35,031 bases of DNA from Acidithiobacillales bacterium SM1_46. GTDB lineage: Bacteria; Pseudomonadota; Gammaproteobacteria; Acidiferrobacterales; Sulfurifustaceae. Position numbers and translations under genes: made by a program. Shown here in pieces: positions 27,308-34,922 of the stretch. Under the pieces are notes generated by a model. The model was given only the letters and a program-made list of their open reading frames with translations. It did no database searches and was not told the origin of the DNA. The stretch covers positions 1 through 35,031 of the forward strand of contig LJVB01000025.1 in assembly GCA_001304215.1 (NCBI GenBank), written 5' to 3'. How positions within the stretch are numbered: the first letter of the stretch is position 1; each line of letters opens with the position of its first letter.

Positions 27308-27721
27308 ATGGATTTCGTTGTAAGCAACTGGTACCTGTTTGTCGCGCTGGGCGTGATCATTGGCCTGCTCCTGATGGGCCCCATCACCCAGGTGTTCTAT
27401 GGCATCAAGGGCATTACCCCTGCTGAGGCGATCCAGGTGGTTAACCGGGAACAGGGCGTAATCGTGGACGTGTGCGAGCCCAACGAGTTTCGCGAGGGGC
27501 GTCCGCCAAATTCGATGAATGTGCCGCTGTCGAGTCTAGGTCAGAATCTCACGCGTCTCGAAAAGTACAAGAGCCGACCGGTAGTGGTGAGCTGCCGAAG
27601 CGGCAACCGTTCGGTGCGCGCCGCGATCAAGCTGCGCAGGCAGGGCTTCGAGAAAGTCTTCTCCCTGTCTGGCGGCCTGCTCGGCTGGCAGCGTGACAAC
27701 TTGCCGGTGGAAAAGGGCTGA
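27308..27721 (+). CDS. yibN: Membrane-anchored rhodanese-like protein (YibN family)
   Basis: 137 residues. One N-terminal membrane helix (about 7-24, NWYLFVALGVIIGLLLMG) is followed by a single rhodanese domain: VIVDVCEPNEFREGRPPNSM and the active-site loop SCRSGNRS with Cys96. Rhodaneses carry sulfur as a persulfide on this Cys. The order yibN-grxC-secB-gpsA is the one of E. coli. The stop overlaps the grxC start (TGATGG). Whether it takes part in sulfur transfer or, as reported for E. coli YibN, in membrane-protein biogenesis cannot be told from sequence. Confidence 0.9.
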   Translation: MDFVVSNWYLFVALGVIIGLLLMGPITQVFYGIKGITPAEAIQVVNREQGVIVDVCEPNEFREGRPPNSMNVPLSSLGQNLTRLEKYKSRPVVVSCRSGNRSVRAAIKLRRQGFEKVFSLSGGLLGWQRDNLPVEKG

Positions 27722-27975
27722 TGGCGCAAGTCACGATGTATTCGACGCGCATTTGCCCTTACTGCGTGATGGCCGAGAAACTGTTGGCGAAGAAGGGTGT
27801 GTCGCCCGAGAAGATCCTGCTCGACGATGATCCGGCGCGGCGTGAGGAGATGGTCCGGCGTGCCGGACGCACGACCGTGCCGCAGATATTCATCGGCGAG
27901 CGCCACGTCGGCGGCTACACGGATTTGGCGGCGCTCGACCTGAAGGGCGAGCTTGAATCGCTGTTGCGCACCTAG
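27721..27975 (+). CDS. grxC: Glutaredoxin 3
   Basis: 84 residues, near the 83 of E. coli Grx3. The dithiol site is CPYC (Cys12, Cys15) after VTMYSTRI, the TVPQIFIGERHVGG block holds the cis-Pro and glutathione site, and DLAALD follows. It reduces glutathione-mixed disulfides in the cytoplasm. It starts within the stop codon of yibN and is followed by secB after 35 bases. Confidence 0.94.
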   Translation: MAQVTMYSTRICPYCVMAEKLLAKKGVSPEKILLDDDPARREEMVRRAGRTTVPQIFIGERHVGGYTDLAALDLKGELESLLRT

Positions 27976-28010
27976 CCGCCTGCCACTTCAACTGATCCAG
28001 TGAGGACGAT

Positions 28011-28478
28011 GTGACTTCCGAAACCCCCAATGCCCCATCGCTTTCCATCGAGAAGATCTACATCAAGGATCTTTCGTTCGAAGCGCCTTCTTCGCCGCAG
28101 GTCTTTCTTGAGCAACAGGCGCCCGAGGTGCATATCGAGCTCGGCATCACTCATCACCAGTTGAACCCGGAACAGGGTTTGCACGAGGTGGTGCTGGCGC
28201 TCACCGCCAATGCGCGTCGTGGCGACAAGAACTTCTTCCTTGCCGAGGCGCAACAGGCTGGCCTCTTTCGCATTGCCGGTCTGGCAGGCGAGTCGCTCAC
28301 CAAGGCCCTCGAGATTGCCTGCGCGCACGTGCTTCTGCCGTTCGCGCGCGAGGCGATCAACGAACTCGTCACGCGCGGTGGCTTCCCGCAGCTGCTGGTG
28401 AATCCGATGAACTTCGAGGCACTCTACGAGCAGAAGCGTGCCGCCCAGGCGCAGCCGGCGCCGGCCACCACGCAGTAG
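28011..28478 (+). CDS. secB: Protein export chaperone SecB
   Basis: 155 residues from GTG 28011, with GAGGAC about 6 bases upstream. SecB text: SLSIEKIYIKDLSFEAPSSP near the start, EVHIELGITHHQL, and LPFAREAINELVTRGGFPQL. It keeps preproteins unfolded and hands them to SecA. E. coli SecB has 155 residues. The C-terminal tail is Ala/Gln/Pro-rich (AAQAQPAPATTQ). It is followed by gpsA after a 52-base gap that contains a hairpin. Confidence 0.95.
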   Translation: MTSETPNAPSLSIEKIYIKDLSFEAPSSPQVFLEQQAPEVHIELGITHHQLNPEQGLHEVVLALTANARRGDKNFFLAEAQQAGLFRIAGLAGESLTKALEIACAHVLLPFAREAINELVTRGGFPQLLVNPMNFEALYEQKRAAQAQPAPATTQ

Positions 28479-28500
28479 ACGCGCGCCTTCGGACCTTTCG

Positions 28501-28530
28501 ACGTTCGGGTTACCATTGCCGCCCGAACGT
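28501..28530 (+). promoter_or_regulatory. Hairpin ending at the gpsA start codon
   Basis: ACGTTCGGG (28501-28509) pairs perfectly with CCCGAACGT (28522-28530), loop 12 bases. The ATG of gpsA follows directly, so the stem occupies the place of the ribosome-binding site, and no Shine-Dalgarno is visible. It may regulate gpsA translation or be the remains of a secB terminator. Confidence 0.55.
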
Positions 28531-29544
28531 ATGTCGTCCGCTGCAAGACAAACCATCGCCGTGCTCGGCGCCGGCTCCTGGGGAACGGCGCTGGCTTTGC
28601 TGCTGGCGCGCAACGGCCATGCGGTGACGCTCTGGGGACATGACGCGTCGCAGGTGGCGCGGCTGCGCGCGGCAGGCGAGAACGCGACCTACCTCCCGGG
28701 CTTTCGCTTTCCGGACAATCTCACGGTAACCGATACGCTGGCTCCCCTCGTGCGCGAGACAGCACAACTGCTCATCGCGGTGCCCAGCCATGCGTTCCGC
28801 GCCACGCTTGCCGCGCTCGCGGGAGCGTTGCGACCGGAAGGCGTGATCGCCTGGGCGACCAAAGGTTTCGAGCCCGGCAGCGGCAAGTTGCTCAGCGCCG
28901 TGCATGACGAGGTGCTCGGCGCGCGCGGCCGTTTCGCCGTGATTTCCGGTCCGACTTTCGCGATCGAGGTTGCCAAGAGTCTGCCGACCGCATGTACGGC
29001 GGCCGCGCCAACGGCCGAAATCGCCGAGCGCGTGGCGGGCTGGCTGCGCAGCGAGCGCATGCGCGTCTACACCAGTACCGATGTCGCCGGCGTGCAACTG
29101 GGCGGCGCGATCAAGAACGTCATGGCGATCGCCGCCGGCATTAGCGACGGTCTCGGATTTGGCTCGAACGCACGCGCAGCATTGATCACTCGCGGGCTTG
29201 CCGAGCTGACGCGTCTTGGCGTGGCGCTTGGCGGGCACGCCGAGACCTTCATGGGGCTGAGCGGCGCGGGCGACCTGATTCTCACCTGCACCGACAACAC
29301 CTCACGCAATCGCCGCGTCGGGCTTGGGCTTGGGCAGGGCAAGAAACTCGATGCGATCCTTGCCGAGCTCGGGCAGGAGGCGGAGGGCGTGGCGACCGCG
29401 CGAGAGCTTTATCACATCGCAACCCGCATGAAGATAGACATGCCGATCACCGAGCAGGTCTATCGCGTCCTGTACGAAGGATTGCCGCCGCTCGCGGCGG
29501 TGGAAGCATTGTTTGGGCGCGAGCCGCGCCCGGAGAGCGGCTAG
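28531..29544 (+). CDS. gpsA: Glycerol-3-phosphate dehydrogenase GpsA
   Basis: 337 residues from ATG 28531 (MSSAARQTIAVLGAGSWGTA). The frame is open to 28438 but that part overlaps secB and is Arg/Pro-rich noise. NAD(P) site GAGSWGTALALLLARNGH, then GPTFAIEVAKSLPTA and catalytic Lys in QLGGAIKNVMAIAAG, with the C-terminal GLSGAGDLILTCT. It makes sn-glycerol 3-phosphate for phospholipids. No ribosome site is seen because a hairpin lies directly before the ATG. It overlaps the stop of the following - strand kinase gene by 4 bases, tail to tail. Confidence 0.95.
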   Translation: MSSAARQTIAVLGAGSWGTALALLLARNGHAVTLWGHDASQVARLRAAGENATYLPGFRFPDNLTVTDTLAPLVRETAQLLIAVPSHAFRATLAALAGALRPEGVIAWATKGFEPGSGKLLSAVHDEVLGARGRFAVISGPTFAIEVAKSLPTACTAAAPTAEIAERVAGWLRSERMRVYTSTDVAGVQLGGAIKNVMAIAAGISDGLGFGSNARAALITRGLAELTRLGVALGGHAETFMGLSGAGDLILTCTDNTSRNRRVGLGLGQGKKLDAILAELGQEAEGVATARELYHIATRMKIDMPITEQVYRVLYEGLPPLAAVEALFGREPRPESG

Positions 29545-30905
29545 AGCCTTACGGTCACGGCCGTGCCGCCGAGCGCACTGCGCGCGAACCCGAGCTCCCC
29601 CCCGTAGAGAGTGACGGTGTCGCGCACCACGGCGAGACCGATTCCCTGACCGGCGACGCTCGTGTCGCCGCGCGCACCGCGTTTGGTCAGGCGCTCGGCT
29701 TCCTCCGGGGCAATCCCCGGGCCATCGTCCTCCACGATTATTTCGAGTCTCGGGCCGCTGGCGGCATCGCTGATGCGTCGTGCGCGCACCGCGACCTGCT
29801 CGCGGCACCACTTGAACGCATTGTCGGCGAGATTGCCAAGCAGCTCGGTGAGATCGCCCTCATCGCCGTGGAACGTGACATCGCCGCCGACGTCGACCGT
29901 CGTGCGTACCGGCTTGTCGGCGTAGACGCGAGACAGCGCGCGCACGATCTTTTCGGCGTGCGGGGCGACCGGGATCGGTGCTGAGAGCGCTGCCCGTCCG
30001 GCCATGGCGGCGCGCGCGAGCTGAAACTCAATCAGCTCGCGCATGCGTTCAATCTGCTCTTCCATCACCTTGCGTTTTTCGGTGTCGTCGCCACGCACAC
30101 CAAGCGCGCCGCGCAGCACGGCAAGTGGCGTCTTCAGGCTATGCGCGAGATTGCCGAGCGCATCGCGATAGCGCGCAAGGTGCGCGTGGGTGCTCGCCAG
30201 CAGGGTGTTCAGATTGTCAGTGAGACCGCGCAGTTCTTTCGGGTAGTCACCGCGCAGGCGATCGGTATCGCCGGCCTCGATGCGGGCGAGATCAGTGGCG
30301 ACCGTGCGCAGCGGCTTGAGCCCCCAGCGCAGGATCAGGCCCTGAACAGCGAGCAACAGAAGCGCTGCACCGGCGAGCCATCCCCACAGGCTTTGGCGGA
30401 ACGCGGTGATCTGGCGATTGAAACCTTCTAGGTGCTCGGCGACCCGGAACACATAGTGGCGGGTGGCGCCTCGGCTATCAGGCCAGGCGATACCCTGACT
30501 TAGTGCATAGAGTGGCTTGCCGTCCGAACCTGCAAGCGTTTCATAGAGGCGCTCGCCCACTGCGGGACGAGCGCTGAATTCCAGCTTGAGACCGAGGGCG
30601 GAGCGGGAATGCCAGCGGTCGCCACCGTCGGTGCGCGCCAGCTCGGCGTACAGGCCAGAGCCGGGCAGGCCGAGGCGCGGCTCGGGGAGATCCGGCGGCA
30701 GCTGCATGCGATCCTGTTTGTCGAGCTCGGCGGCGGCGAGCAGGGTATAGAGGTACGCCTGCAGGCGTTCACGCAGCGCGCGCTCGGCGGCTTCATGAAA
30801 GGCGCGGTCAAGTGCCCAGCCCGTCGCGCCGAGAAACAGCGCGAGCACGATGCTCGCAGCGAGCAACAGGCGCGCATGCAGGGAGAGATTTATCCCTTGG
30901 CGCAT
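29541..30905 (-). CDS. PhoQ-like sensor histidine kinase
   Basis: 454 residues. Helix 1 at about residues 12-30, a periplasmic domain of about 140 residues, helix 2 at about 173-192, then HAMP (RWGLKPLRTVATDLARIEAG) and phospho-acceptor His255 in LAHSLKTPLAVL, the H box of the PhoQ type. The ATPase has the N box LLGNLADNAFKWCREQV, G1 VEDDGPGIAPEE and G2 VAGQGIGLAVVRDTV. The periplasmic domain lacks an obvious long acidic patch like that of enterobacterial PhoQ, so the signal is uncertain. Its start overlaps the response regulator by 16 bases. Confidence 0.88.
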   Translation of the reverse strand: MRQGINLSLHARLLLAASIVLALFLGATGWALDRAFHEAAERALRERLQAYLYTLLAAAELDKQDRMQLPPDLPEPRLGLPGSGLYAELARTDGGDRWHSRSALGLKLEFSARPAVGERLYETLAGSDGKPLYALSQGIAWPDSRGATRHYVFRVAEHLEGFNRQITAFRQSLWGWLAGAALLLLAVQGLILRWGLKPLRTVATDLARIEAGDTDRLRGDYPKELRGLTDNLNTLLASTHAHLARYRDALGNLAHSLKTPLAVLRGALGVRGDDTEKRKVMEEQIERMRELIEFQLARAAMAGRAALSAPIPVAPHAEKIVRALSRVYADKPVRTTVDVGGDVTFHGDEGDLTELLGNLADNAFKWCREQVAVRARRISDAASGPRLEIIVEDDGPGIAPEEAERLTKRGARGDTSVAGQGIGLAVVRDTVTLYGGELGFARSALGGTAVTVRL

Positions 30906-31573
30906 TCGAGGGTAAAGCGGTAGCCACGCCCGCGCAGCGTTTCGATGGGCGTGAGCCGGTTGTCGGGATCGAGCTTGCGGCGCAACCGGCCGATGAACAC
31001 CTCGATCACGTTGCTGTCGCGATCGAAATCCTGATCGTAGATATGCTCGGTGAGTTCGGTCTTGGACACTACCTTGCCGGCATGCAGGATGAGGTATTCG
31101 ACCAGGCGATACTCATAGCCGGTCAACTCGAGGGCTGCTCCATCGAGCGTCACGCTCTGGCGCGCGGTATCAAGCGCGATGGGCCCGCAGCGAATCACCG
31201 GCTGCGCGAGCCCCGCGGCGCGGCGCAGCAGCGCCTTGGTGCGCGCCAGCAGTTCCTCCATCTGGAAGGGCTTGACGAGATAATCGTCCGCGCCGGCATC
31301 GAGCCCCTCGACCTTGTCCTGCCAGCGCCCGCGCGCGGTAAGAATCAGCACCGGGAAGCGCCGCTCGGCCGCGCGCCATGCGCGCAGCACCTCAACACCA
31401 TCGCGCTTCGGCAAGCCGAGATCGAGTACCACCAAATCGTAAGGGTTCGCCTTGCCGAGGTGCAGCGCCTCCTCGCCATCGGACGCGGTATCGATCGCGT
31501 AGCCGGCATCGCGCAGCGCGGACTGCAGTTGCCCGCGTAGCGCTGGCTCGTCCTCCACTACCAGCAGGCGCAT
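30890..31573 (-). CDS. PhoP-like OmpR-family response regulator
   Basis: 227 residues. Receiver: acidic pair Glu7/Asp8, Asp51 (VVLDLGLPKRDG), Thr79 and Lys101 (YLVKPFQMEELLART). The winged helix has ELTGYEYRLVEYLILHAGKV, EHIYDQDFDRDSNVIEVFIG, RLRRKLDP and GRGYRF. SNVIEVFIGRLRRKL is typical of the PhoP/QseB group. It overlaps its kinase gene and follows the PepSY gene by 3 bases, so all three form one operon. The regulon cannot be deduced here. Confidence 0.92.
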   Translation of the reverse strand: MRLLVVEDEPALRGQLQSALRDAGYAIDTASDGEEALHLGKANPYDLVVLDLGLPKRDGVEVLRAWRAAERRFPVLILTARGRWQDKVEGLDAGADDYLVKPFQMEELLARTKALLRRAAGLAQPVIRCGPIALDTARQSVTLDGAALELTGYEYRLVEYLILHAGKVVSKTELTEHIYDQDFDRDSNVIEVFIGRLRRKLDPDNRLTPIETLRGRGYRFTLECAKG

Positions 31574-31576
31574 CGC

Positions 31577-31867
31577 TCAGCCGCGCTCGGCGTCGACGTG
31601 CACGATCTGCACATGCCCCGACGGCAGGAGCACCTTGACGCGATGAACCGCGCGACCGCCACGGTTGATGGTCTCGGCCGACAGCACCCGACCGCCAGTC
31701 TGGGCGCGCACCTGTCGTACGGCCTGGTCGAGTGACACACCCGCGCGTGTCTCGTGCCGCGCCCTGTCGGAGGGGGCAGCGAAGTTTTCGCGCGCCTGCA
31801 CTGGCGCGGTCCCGAGGAACAGGGCGGCGAGCAGGATGGCAAGAACGGTTTGGATGTGCATGGTCAC
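31577..31867 (-). CDS. Secreted PepSY-domain protein
   Basis: 96 residues. Signal peptide (MTMHIQTVLAILLAALFLGTAPVQA/RE) and one PepSY domain at about 43-94 (VSLDQAVRQVRAQTGGRVLS, AVHRVKVLLPSGHVQIVHVD). PepSY domains are small periplasmic folds, often encoded beside two-component systems and thought to modulate peptidases or sensors. Its position at the head of the PhoP/PhoQ-like pair suggests a periplasmic partner of that kinase. ATG at 31861 is an alternative start. Confidence 0.85.
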   Translation of the reverse strand: MTMHIQTVLAILLAALFLGTAPVQARENFAAPSDRARHETRAGVSLDQAVRQVRAQTGGRVLSAETINRGGRAVHRVKVLLPSGHVQIVHVDAERG

Positions 31868-31879
31868 TCGTAACTAAAG

Positions 31880-31912
31880 AAAAAGGCACCGGGCGGTAAA
31901 CCGCCCGGTGCC
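31880..31912 (-). terminator. Intrinsic terminator after the glycine-zipper gene
   Basis: Perfect 12-bp inverted repeat GGCACCGGGCGG with CCGCCCGGTGCC, loop TAAA, followed on the - strand by TTTTTCTTT. It lies 28 bases after the glycine-zipper gene stop and 17 before the PepSY start, so it separates that gene from the PepSY operon. Confidence 0.92.
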
Positions 31913-31940
31913 AGTGTAGCAATGCCTCGGGCCCGAGCGC

Positions 31941-32348
31941 CTAGTGGCGGGCCACTGCCACTTCGTGGCCGATCACCGAGCCGATGATGGTACCGGCTAC
32001 GATAGGCCCCGGTTCGCCCTGGCCGACACTGTGCCCGATGACACCACCGATTACGCCACCGGCGATGATCGGCACTAGGCCGATTTGATGGCCGGACTGG
32101 TAGTAATGGTAGTGCGGCTGCGGCTGGTACCGGTAATAGTGCCCGTAGCGATATCCGCGGTCGTGGTCGTTGCGGTAGCGCACCACCGGCGCCGGGTAGT
32201 AAACCTTTTTTACCACGACCACGTTTCGACCGCGGTCGTGACCACGATCATGGCCGCGGTCGTGACCACGGTCACCGGCTTCGGCCACGGCGGCCAGACC
32301 AAGCGCAAGCGGCGCGATAAGCAGGGAGGTAAAGGTACGCGTCTTCAT
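31941..32348 (-). CDS. Glycine-zipper 2TM-type secreted protein with HDRG repeats
   Basis: 135 residues. Signal peptide (TFTSLLIAPLALGLAAVAEA/GD). Next come tandem RGHD units (about 26-41), a Tyr/His-rich middle (YRYGHYYRYQPQPHYHYYQS) and a C-terminal glycine zipper (IIAGGVIGGVIGHSVGQ, then GTIIGSVIGHEV). This resembles the Rickettsia 17-kDa antigen-like 2TM domain in outer-membrane or periplasmic proteins. No lipobox Cys is present. The His-rich part may bind metal; this is inference. It is a single-gene unit with its own terminator, divergent from the DUF455 gene. Confidence 0.78.
   Translation of the reverse strand: MKTRTFTSLLIAPLALGLAAVAEAGDRGHDRGHDRGHDRGRNVVVVKKVYYPAPVVRYRNDHDRGYRYGHYYRYQPQPHYHYYQSGHQIGLVPIIAGGVIGGVIGHSVGQGEPGPIVAGTIIGSVIGHEVAVARH
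32231..32278 (-). repeat. Short tandem repeats encoding RGHD units
   Basis: 12-base imperfect units alternate so that CGCGGTCGTGACCACG occurs at 32231 and again at 32255 (24-base period). They encode the RGHD runs of the glycine-zipper protein. The number of units may vary between strains by slippage. Confidence 0.7.
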
Positions 32349-32501
32349 TTTCTGTCTCCTTCGGGTCAGGGTGTTGGCTGACCTCGTAGTGTCAGATTAG
32401 GTGGGGTACGCTGAACCCAAGCTGAACGACATTCGGGTGCCAAATCGCAGAGAGAAAGGCTGTTTTTCCCAGCGTGGCGCGGCCAGCACCCTGCAAAATC
32501 C

Positions 32502-33320
32502 ATGAGCCGGAACCCCGATCTTTTTGCACGCACCCTTTCCTGCCTGCGGGATCCTGATCCTGCTGCGAAGGCTTCGCAGACGCGCGCGCTGCGCGCAGCG
32601 TGGCTAAACGGTGAGCTCGAATTCGGCGGTCGCGCGCCGGAGCCGCTCACCGAGCCGGGTCGGCCGGCACGCCCCGCGCTGGTCTCGCCGTTCGAGGTCG
32701 AGCGTCGCAGCCTCGCGACACTCGAGGGCCGGGCGGCACTGGTGCATGCGCTGGCGCACATCGAGTTCAATGCCATCAACCTAGCGCTCGATGCGGTCCA
32801 CCGTTTTCGCGGCCTGCCGCGCGTCTATTACGACGACTGGCTGAAAGTGGCTGCAGAAGAGGCGCATCACTTCGAGCTGTTGCGCGATCACCTGCGTTCG
32901 CTCGGCTACGACTATGGCGATTTTCCCGCCCACAACGGGTTGTGGGAGATGGCCATGAAAACGGCCGGCGACGTGCTGGCACGCATGGCGCTGGTGCCGC
33001 GCGTGCTGGAGGCGCGCGGCCTCGATGCGAGTCCGGCGTTGATGGCGAAGTTCCGCGGTGCAGGCGATGCGCGCATGGTCGGGATCCTCGAAATTATCCT
33101 GCGCGATGAGATTGGTCACGTCGCGATCGGCAATCGCTGGTATCTGCATCTGTGCAAGCAGCGTGGGCTCGACCCGCTCGCGACGTTTGCGCGGTTGATC
33201 GAGGAGTACGATGCGCCGCGTATCCGCCCGCCGTTTCACGTCGAGGCGCGCCGGGCGGCGGGATTCAGCGATGCCGAGATCGAGTATCTGGAAGACTGCG
33301 CAACCCGGCGCGCAGACTAG
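32502..33320 (+). CDS. DUF455 ferritin-like protein
   Basis: 272 residues with a ferritin-like four-helix pattern. Probable di-iron ligands are in ALAHIEFNAINLALD (Glu, His), AAEEAHHFELLRDHL (Glu, His) and LRDEIGHVAIGNRWY (Glu, His). DUF455 is related to tRNA-modifying MiaE-type and other di-iron proteins; its reaction is unknown. No signal peptide. No good Shine-Dalgarno precedes the ATG. It is convergent with trmL (6-base gap). Confidence 0.88.
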   Translation: MSRNPDLFARTLSCLRDPDPAAKASQTRALRAAWLNGELEFGGRAPEPLTEPGRPARPALVSPFEVERRSLATLEGRAALVHALAHIEFNAINLALDAVHRFRGLPRVYYDDWLKVAAEEAHHFELLRDHLRSLGYDYGDFPAHNGLWEMAMKTAGDVLARMALVPRVLEARGLDASPALMAKFRGAGDARMVGILEIILRDEIGHVAIGNRWYLHLCKQRGLDPLATFARLIEEYDAPRIRPPFHVEARRAAGFSDAEIEYLEDCATRRAD

Positions 33321-33326
33321 CGGCGC

Positions 33327-33791
33327 CTAGTGGCCGCCCGGGAATCCCTGCTGGCGCCACGCTTCGTAGACCGCGACGGCAACCGCGTTTGAAAGGTTGA
33401 GGCTGCGGTTTCCGGGCACGAGCGGCAGGCGCAGACGCTGGTCCGGGGGCAGGGCGTCCAGCAGGGCCTGGGGTAACCCACGTGTTTCCGGCCCGAACAG
33501 CAGGGCGTCCCCTGGGCGGTAGGCCACCGCGCTGTAGAGATTCCCTCCCCGGGTCGTGAAGGCCAATACCCGGGCCGGACGGACCCGGTCCAGGAAGGCC
33601 TCGTAGTTGGGGTGGGTCTGCACCTCGGCCCATTCCCGGTAATCGAGCCCTGCCCGGCGCAGGTCCTTGTCCTCCAGCCGAAACCCCAGCGGCTCGATCA
33701 GATGCAGGCGCGTGCCGGTGTTGGCGGCGAGCCGCATCACGTTTCCGGTATTGGGCGGAATCTCGGGCTGGTAAAGCACGACATGGAACAT
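33327..33791 (-). CDS. trmL: tRNA (cytidine/uridine-34) 2'-O-methyltransferase TrmL
   Basis: 154 residues, SPOUT fold. MFHVVLYQPEIPPNTGNVMR at the start, RLHLIEPLGFRLEDKDLRRAGLDY, LLFGPETRGLP and the knot motif PLVPGNRSLNLSNAVAVAVY are all TrmL signatures. It methylates the wobble base of tRNA-Leu isoacceptors using SAM. Length equals that of E. coli (157). It is an isolated gene on the - strand. Confidence 0.95.
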   Translation of the reverse strand: MFHVVLYQPEIPPNTGNVMRLAANTGTRLHLIEPLGFRLEDKDLRRAGLDYREWAEVQTHPNYEAFLDRVRPARVLAFTTRGGNLYSAVAYRPGDALLFGPETRGLPQALLDALPPDQRLRLPLVPGNRSLNLSNAVAVAVYEAWRQQGFPGGH

Positions 33792-34147
33792 GACGGTTCT
33801 CTGGCGCTGTCGGGACTACAGGATAGCGAACGACGGATTGTCGTCAGGCGGCAGTTAATCTTCCACTTCATTTGTGGCAATTAGGCGATTGAAGAGGCTT
33901 GCGAAGCGGTGGTCCGTTGCTATGTTTCGAGGGCTGGCCCGCATGGTCTTGTCGCTTGCTCCCATTGGGGATCGTTGGCACGGGTCATGCATATACGCAG
34001 ACAAGCGGGCTGTGGTACTGAGCGGTCGATAGCGGCTGCCACGGTTTCCGGTCCGGGTTCAATGGCCTGTCTGTGGCGCCCGGGATGGTGCGGTTTCCCT
34101 TTGGAGCGAGCCGCGGACATGTACTTAACTGAAGGAGGTTTGCTTTC
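33792..34147 (+). other. Gap of 356 bases upstream of the secreted-protein gene
   Basis: No gene is supported here; open frames crossing it have no protein-like text. It holds the sigma-54-like site at 33976, about 145 bases of apparently transcribed leader with several short GC-rich inverted segments (for example AGCGGCT near 34029 and AGCCGC near 34109), and AAGGAGG just before the next start. I do not match the leader to a known riboswitch. Confidence 0.5.
33976..33991 (+). promoter_or_regulatory. Candidate sigma-54 (-24/-12) promoter
   Basis: TGGCACG-GGTC-ATGCA matches the consensus TGGCACG-N4-TTGC(A/T) at all but one position, with exact GG-to-GC spacing. It points to the secreted-protein gene 157 bases downstream. 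No activator gene is in the window. Confidence 0.55.
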
Positions 34148-34750
34148 ATGAGTTTCAAGAGAGTGCTAATTCCGGCATTTGCCGCGGCCGCGGCGCTTGT
34201 CAGCCAAATGGCGGCCGCTACGGCGCCCCAGTCCTGTAATACGCCGTCGTGTACCACGGCTGGCGTGCCGGTTACCTTCCAGGTTCAGATCCCTGGGGTC
34301 ATGCGCCTTGAGGTCGGTGCGACCGCTGGCGCCACGACGGTGACCTGGGACAATACCGTGATTACGGCCGCCAATGTCGGAGACAGCACGGCTGTTAATC
34401 CGAGCGGCATCGCGAATGCGGGAACCGGCGCTACCGGAAACCAGGTCTACTATCGGGTGCTGAGTAATCTTGGCGGTACCAATGTCCAGGTTAATGCTGC
34501 CAACGTGGGCGGTCTCGCCTGTTCGGCGGGTGGCTGCGGCGCTGACTCTATCGCCATTACCCAGATTGCAACGGGCAATACCGGCACCGTGGCACATCCC
34601 ACGGTCAACGGCGGCGCAACGTTGGTACCCTATCCGGGCACCGGGATTATCAATGAGACCGGATTCTGGACCTACCAGTACTCCAATGCGACTCTTCCGC
34701 TCTCGGGTACCTACACGGGGACCATCACCTATACCGTGACGGATAACTAA
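34148..34750 (+). CDS. Small secreted protein, fimbrial-subunit-like (unrecognised family)
   Basis: 200 residues with a strong AAGGAGG 9 bases before the ATG. Signal peptide (SFKRVLIPAFAAAAALVSQMAAA/TA). The mature part is low in charge and rich in Thr, Gly, Asn, Ala and Val, with beta-strand text (VPVTFQVQIPGVMRLEVGAT) and an end GTYTGTITYTVTDN like the donor or last strand of some pilus subunits. Two CX4C pairs (Cys30/Cys35 and Cys125/Cys130) could form disulfides. I do not recognise the family. A strong terminator follows, so it may be an abundant surface or matrix protein. Confidence 0.65.
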   Translation: MSFKRVLIPAFAAAAALVSQMAAATAPQSCNTPSCTTAGVPVTFQVQIPGVMRLEVGATAGATTVTWDNTVITAANVGDSTAVNPSGIANAGTGATGNQVYYRVLSNLGGTNVQVNAANVGGLACSAGGCGADSIAITQIATGNTGTVAHPTVNGGATLVPYPGTGIINETGFWTYQYSNATLPLSGTYTGTITYTVTDN

Positions 34751-34794
34751 CAACATTCACGGCGGCCAGTTGACCGGCTTGCCGTCGTATGAGG

Positions 34795-34833
34795 AAGGAG
34801 GGAGTGCGCGAGTGCTCCCTCCTTTCTTTTTCT
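34795..34833 (+). terminator. Intrinsic terminator after the secreted-protein gene
   Basis: Perfect stem AAGGAGGGAG with CTCCCTCCTT, 10-base loop, followed by TCTTTTTCT. It is 44 bases after the stop at 34750. Confidence 0.92.
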
Positions 34834-34922
34834 GCCCAACAGTTAAGTGGTTGTGGCGCGGACTCTTTGATCTAATCTGTACTCTTACAACTAAACCGTA
34901 ATTGAGCGACCCAGTTGGTGCC

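Noticed and set aside
34004-34140. Cyclic-di-GMP or other known riboswitch in the leader before 34148
   Set aside because: I did not find the conserved core motifs; only loose GC-rich pairings are visible.
33909-34151. 80-codon + strand frame in the leader of the secreted-protein gene
   Set aside because: No ribosome site, text not protein-like, and it runs across the start of the real gene.
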